Part shown: positions 60,767 to 64,000 of the stretch, piece by piece | Numbering within the stretch: the first letter of the stretch is position 1 | How the letters are laid out: each line of letters opens with the position of its first letter | NCBI GenBank assembly: GCA_022710585.1 | Contig: JAKLGV010000004.1 | Span: 1 to 64,000, forward strand | DNA: 64,000 nucleotides | Direction: 5' to 3' | DNA from: Deltaproteobacteria bacterium | GTDB taxonomy: Bacteria; Desulfobacterota; Syntrophia; Syntrophales; Smithellaceae | Made by a program: the position numbers and the translations under genes | The notes under the pieces: model-generated | The model's database searches: none | The model's input: the letters and a program-made list of their open reading frames with translations, nothing else | What the model was told of the DNA's origin: nothing

Positions 60767-61471
60767 ATGATGATCAAAAAAGAAATGCTTTACCGGAATC
60801 CGCTGATTAATCTCGGTTATGCGAATGAAGATATACTTCCGGCAGGTGGTTTTGGAGCCGTTCTGGCTTATGCCGGTGTGGGCAAAACCGCGCTGCTCGT
60901 TCAGCTCGCCTTAAATATGATGCTGCGCGAGCACTCTGTTCTGCACGTCAGCCTGCATGACGCGGTGAGCAAGGTGGATCTGTGGTATCAGGAAATATTT
61001 CACGATATTGCTGAAAAATTCGGCATTCCTGAAGTTCAGGAATACTGGGACAAAATTCAGCCTTATCGTTTCATCATGACGTTCAAGGTGGAAGGATTCA
61101 GCGCACCGAAACTGGAAGAGCGAATGACGGATTTGATGGAGCAGAATATTTTCAAGCCGATCATGGTGATTATCGACGGCTACAAGTTCGATGAGGCGGG
61201 CAGGGGACAGCTCGTGCAGTTGAAGGAACTGGCGAAGAAATACTCCATGGGGCTCTGGTTCACCGTCCACACGCATCGCCACGAAACGCCGCAGGAAAAC
61301 GGCCTGCCCCTTTCTTTTCTGCATGTGGCGGACTTGTTCGATGCCATTGTTCAACTGGCGACCAAAGGCGACGAGGTTTATATCAAATCGCTGAAAGGCG
61401 GCTCCGCGGATCGCTCACCGAAAGATCTGCTGCTTGATCCGGCAACCATGCTGATCAAGGACAACCAGTAA
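60767..61471 (+). CDS. RecA/KaiC-like P-loop ATPase
   Basis: A 234-aa ATPase of the RecA/DnaB/KaiC type. The Walker A is AYAGVGKT (about 34-41) and a Walker B-like strand is IMVIIDGYKFD; FTVHTHRHE is a sensor-like segment. There is no second domain, so it is a solitary ATPase. It begins 75 bp after the EF-G stop and is probably cotranscribed with it; AAGGA precedes ATG 60767. The function is unknown; a link to translation is only suggested by position. Confidence 0.7.
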   Translation: MMIKKEMLYRNPLINLGYANEDILPAGGFGAVLAYAGVGKTALLVQLALNMMLREHSVLHVSLHDAVSKVDLWYQEIFHDIAEKFGIPEVQEYWDKIQPYRFIMTFKVEGFSAPKLEERMTDLMEQNIFKPIMVIIDGYKFDEAGRGQLVQLKELAKKYSMGLWFTVHTHRHETPQENGLPLSFLHVADLFDAIVQLATKGDEVYIKSLKGGSADRSPKDLLLDPATMLIKDNQ

Positions 61472-61486
61472 AAAAAGCCCTAATCT

Positions 61487-61978
61487 TTACGGCTGGGGAC
61501 AGACTTTTTTATAAAAAATACCGCCGTTGGTTTTGGGGACGGCAGGCTGCCACGCGCTTTCATTCAAATTTTGTGAAGATAATATTTTGCCGTCTGAATC
61601 GTATCTGACGACAGATAATATCCTGAATCGCTGTCTGGCGCAGTCCACCTCATTCAGAATTCTATCCTCTGCCAGTTTATTAAATCCATCAGCGTATTTC
61701 CCAACAGTTTTCAATTCCTGAATGGCTTTTTCTCTGCCTTGATCGGAGAGGGTTCTTTTGGCCCAGGCGTTGACGATATAATTTTCGCGGTCTTTATTGA
61801 CACTCAAATTTCTGTTATAGGACCAAGTACTGCCGTCCTTGTCATTTCCATACTGAATCCAGTCGCTCATTCCCTGGAGGGGGTCTTCTTCCGATTTTTT
61901 CTCGCAGGCGGTGATAAGGATCAGAAACGCAAAAATTAAAAGCAATAAGACAGACAAACCGGACTTTTTCATACGCAT
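61487..61978 (-). CDS. Small lipoprotein, surface-adhesin E-like
   Basis: A 163-aa lipoprotein. The signal peptide ends at lipobox ITAC (about 22-25), followed by a charged linker. The mature domain has DWIQYGND, WSYNRNLSVNK, YIVNAWAKRTL and DCARQRFRILSV, a pattern resembling the surface-adhesin protein E domain common in proteobacterial secreted proteins. The role is unknown. It is convergent with the ATPase gene, separated by 15 bp. Confidence 0.65.
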   Translation of the reverse strand: MRMKKSGLSVLLLLIFAFLILITACEKKSEEDPLQGMSDWIQYGNDKDGSTWSYNRNLSVNKDRENYIVNAWAKRTLSDQGREKAIQELKTVGKYADGFNKLAEDRILNEVDCARQRFRILSVVRYDSDGKILSSQNLNESAWQPAVPKTNGGIFYKKVCPQP

Positions 61979-62103
61979 ACCATTCTTCCTGATTTATTTT
62001 TGAATAAAATATTGCTGTAAAAATTCAGTTCAGAAAATCATACAGCGAACGTTATCTTTACGTCGATGCTGATATCATAAAATCGGATAAATTCAAGAAA
62101 TAA

Positions 62104-62463
62104 TCATGGCTTTCCCGTGCATTCCGATTTGCCCTTACCGCGCCCTTCGGTATTTTCACCCGTTAAAAAGTTATTTTCAAAAGTCAGGGCATAAATGAAA
62201 TCGTTATCGCCGCAGTTGTAATACCAGACTTCAACCTTCTCGGCGCATTTTTTCTTTTTGGTTTTACTGCTGCTTGAACTGACCCAATCTTCTTTGCAGG
62301 TTTTTTCTTTGGAGGACGGTTTGCCGCAGGTTGCCAGCACCGTCGCCTTGGAATCGCCGGCGCTGACCAGCCGGATGCCGCAACGAAAAGCCAAGGCGTC
62401 ACTGAACGCAAAGGATAAAAATAAAATTGATGAGAGAATAATAACCGCCGTTTTCATTTTCAT
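62104..62463 (-). CDS. DUF2845 family exported protein
   Basis: A 119-aa periplasmic protein with a signal peptide (residues 1-25, ending ALA-FR), then FRCGIRLVSAGDSKATVLATCGKP and VEVWYYNCGDNDFIYALTFENNFL, the DUF2845 pattern. A lysine/serine-rich insert (SSSSKTKKKK) interrupts it and Cys residues suggest disulphides. AGAGGAG lies 7 nt before the ATG. It overlaps the stop of the methyltransferase gene by 4 bp (ATGA) and is probably translated with it. Confidence 0.75.
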   Translation of the reverse strand: MKMKTAVIILSSILFLSFAFSDALAFRCGIRLVSAGDSKATVLATCGKPSSKEKTCKEDWVSSSSSKTKKKKCAEKVEVWYYNCGDNDFIYALTFENNFLTGENTEGRGKGKSECTGKP

Positions 62464-63404
62464 GATTCGTCTCCTCTGATGAGAATTAAATATTCGTACT
62501 TGTAAAGATCGTAAACAAACTGCCGGATGATTTCCTGTTCATCGTTATAAGGGGTTGCCAGTCGCAACGCGGTCTTGACTTTATCGCTGAGGTCTAACGG
62601 AAGAAAATCAGCGAATGCCCCTCGTCTTGCCTTGTAATTTAACATTTCGGCGATTTTCTGCAAGCAGGAAAATTTAATCGTAAATTCCTGATGGCCTTTG
62701 AGCGAAATCATCTCGGGAATGCCGGGTGTATTAAAAGAAAGATAAGCCTGCATGCTCTCGGGTACCGCGGCTTCGCAGCTGTGCTCGCTCAAGTAGATAT
62801 ATCTTATTCCGGCAAGACAGAGTTTTTCAACCGTTTCCAGAGCGCCGATGTTGATGTGTTCGCTTTGATTCATACCCAAATGAAGGTTGTATTGTTTATT
62901 GAAATGATCCAGCTTTGCATCGATTCTGTCGGTCGGCGCGCCGGAATCATTTTGATTTTCCTGTGCGGCAACCAGTGTCGGCAGGTCACCCAGATTTTCA
63001 TTCATGATCACTAAATCAAAACCGGTGAGATTGTTTAAGGGAACGGAGAGAATGTCGGCAAGCTCAAAATCAACCTTTGATGACGGAAGCACTTCTTTTT
63101 GTTTGTCCAGAAGAAAAGGAGAAATGTCAATCATCTTTGCCCGCATGGCGGGATTCAGCGACAGAAAGTCGCGCATCAGATAGCCCATGCCGCCGCCGAT
63201 TTCCAGAACAGTGTCAACTTTATCCATGGGAATGATTGTTTTTAGAAAAATATAAAGAAGACAGCCAAAAGAATCCGGTGATGAAAGGATTCTACGGCAG
63301 GGACTGTTGACCGGCTCCAGAGAATTGCAGACGGTCAGCTCCCATCCGAGCGTATTTAAATCATGTTGATGATATTCAGCCGTGGAATTTATAAAATATT
63401 TCAT
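62460..63404 (-). CDS. Putative SAM-dependent methyltransferase
   Basis: A 314-aa protein with a class I Rossmann methyltransferase core. VLEIGGGMGYLMRDFL (about 66-81) is motif I, followed by AKMIDISPFL, DFELADILSV and FDLVIMNENLGD. The N-terminal 55 residues and C-terminal 120 residues are unassigned. The target is unknown; sugar or peptide methylation is possible. It begins after the terminator at 63467-63502 and shares its stop with the DUF2845 start. Confidence 0.65.
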   Translation of the reverse strand: MKYFINSTAEYHQHDLNTLGWELTVCNSLEPVNSPCRRILSSPDSFGCLLYIFLKTIIPMDKVDTVLEIGGGMGYLMRDFLSLNPAMRAKMIDISPFLLDKQKEVLPSSKVDFELADILSVPLNNLTGFDLVIMNENLGDLPTLVAAQENQNDSGAPTDRIDAKLDHFNKQYNLHLGMNQSEHINIGALETVEKLCLAGIRYIYLSEHSCEAAVPESMQAYLSFNTPGIPEMISLKGHQEFTIKFSCLQKIAEMLNYKARRGAFADFLPLDLSDKVKTALRLATPYNDEQEIIRQFVYDLYKYEYLILIRGDES

Positions 63405-63466
63405 AACAAATTCATTAGAGCTTTTTTCTTCCTGTTATCATATTTCCAAAATTATGCATGAAAATA

Positions 63467-63502
63467 AAAAGCCCTTTCCGGTTTTAAACGGAAAGGGCTT
63501 TT
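63467..63502 (-). terminator. Intrinsic terminator of the MFS (OFA) gene
   Basis: AAAAGCCCTTTCCG (63467-63480) and CGGAAAGGGCTTTT (63489-63502) form a 14-bp stem with an 8-nt loop. On the minus strand it lies 23 bp past the MFS stop and is followed by TTTTTATTTT, a full Rho-independent signal. On the plus strand it would also function weakly. Confidence 0.9.
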
Positions 63503-63524
63503 ACATCAATTTTGAAGGATTAAC

Positions 63525-64000
63525 TTAGGCTTTTTTCTCCGTGCCTTTGAAAATAATCGAGATTACTAAACCGGCGATGAGAAGCCCCGCAGCAATATAG
63601 AGCGCCTGTCCTTTATACTTGGCGAAAACAAGCGGTCCGGCGATGCCGGCGCAGGCCCACGCTGTGAGCATGAAGCCATAAACCTTGCCGATGTAGCCCG
63701 GTCCGAAATTATCAGCAGCGAATGCCGGCATCGTGGCGAAGCCGCCGCCGTAGCAGGCGAGCAGATAACAGCCGATCACGACGAACAGCCAGAAATTGCT
63801 TACAACGCCCATTCCGACAAGGATGTAGAGCACAGCCTGCGTTAAGAACATAGTGGCAAAAACGGCCTTTCGTCCGATGTTATCAGAAATCTTTGCCCAG
63901 AACAGACGGCCTAAACCGTTGAAGATGGCTGTGATGGCAACAGCGATACCGCCGGCCCAAGCCAGTTTCTTAACCATTGCATCGCCGGTCAGAGAAGGAT
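63525..64000 (-). CDS. MFS transporter, OFA (oxalate/formate antiporter)-type, 5' part outside the window
   Basis: The C-terminal half of a major facilitator; the frame stays open to the right edge, so the true start lies beyond it. About five to six transmembrane helices are visible. FNGLGRLFWAKISDNIGRKAVF is the conserved loop between helices in the second half, and CYGGGFATMPAFAADNFGP with GKVYGFMLTAWACAGIAGP is the signature of OFA/L-lactate-type carriers. It probably transports a small carboxylate. A strong terminator follows. Confidence 0.85.
   Translation of the reverse strand, partial: PSLTGDAMVKKLAWAGGIAVAITAIFNGLGRLFWAKISDNIGRKAVFATMFLTQAVLYILVGMGVVSNFWLFVVIGCYLLACYGGGFATMPAFAADNFGPGYIGKVYGFMLTAWACAGIAGPLVFAKYKGQALYIAAGLLIAGLVISIIFKGTEKKA

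Noticed and set aside
1..64000. CRISPR array, tRNA, rRNA or integrase in the defence island
   Set aside because: I found no regularly spaced repeats, no tRNA-like cloverleaf and no recombinase gene. Boundaries of the island are therefore judged only from gene content and composition.

Overview
The window looks like a chromosomal segment of a strictly anaerobic deltaproteobacterium, most plausibly a Syntrophaceae-type organism. This rests on inference: a mitochondrial/spirochaete-type EF-G paralogue, an ADP-forming acyl-CoA synthetase, a ferredoxin-nitroreductase fusion, a FecR/OmpA/CHASE2-HD-GYP signalling cluster and an OFA-type MFS carrier together suggest it, and no rRNA or marker gene fixes it. 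I saw no tRNA, rRNA or CRISPR array.

Positions 1-26000 are a defence island, mostly on the minus strand. From right to left: a WYL repressor (21248-22252) with GGAACG operators; a tight five-gene operon (15674-20983) coding a ClpP-like protease, an AAA+ ATPase, an HD phosphohydrolase, a PD-(D/E)XK-type nuclease and a Sel1-repeat/ERCC4 nuclease; a sigma54 activator with an N-terminal RtcR/CARF-like ligand-sensing domain (13967-15466); then a consensus -24/-12 sigma54 promoter (13841-13856) directly ahead of an SNase-like protein, hsdR-hsdM-hsdS, an OLD-family ATPase/TOPRIM nuclease and a DUF2130 protein, all translationally coupled or nearly so. Beyond these lie a DUF3696 ATPase paired with a MIT_C/PLD-like protein, two unrecognised AT-rich genes and a higBA toxin-antitoxin pair. 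On the right flank are a DUF2779 nuclease and a 120-aa partner. The island thus has at least two regulatory inputs, WYL repression and CARF/sigma54 activation.

Positions 24000-36000 are a mixed zone: a PatB-type C-S lyase, an SDR, a RhuM-Fic protein, an exported EutB-EutC fusion (ethanolamine ammonia-lyase with a Tat signal), a solitary Fic protein flanked by direct repeats, a ferredoxin-nitroreductase, an ADP-forming acyl-CoA synthetase and a Phd/RelE toxin-antitoxin pair.

Positions 35500-64000 are ordinary chromosome: a lipoprotein and an exported cyclase that share a signal-peptide DNA segment, NAD salvage (nicotinamidase and nicotinate phosphoribosyltransferase), the FecR-OmpA-CHASE2/HD-GYP operon, tRNA modification (DTW), cysteine synthase, an envelope cluster (O-mannosyltransferase-like TPR protein, DUF3108, lipase, Tat-exported phosphodiesterase), a large Sel1-repeat protein, an MBL hydrolase, the EF-G paralogue with a RecA-like ATPase, small exported proteins, a methyltransferase and the 3' half of an MFS transporter cut by the window end.
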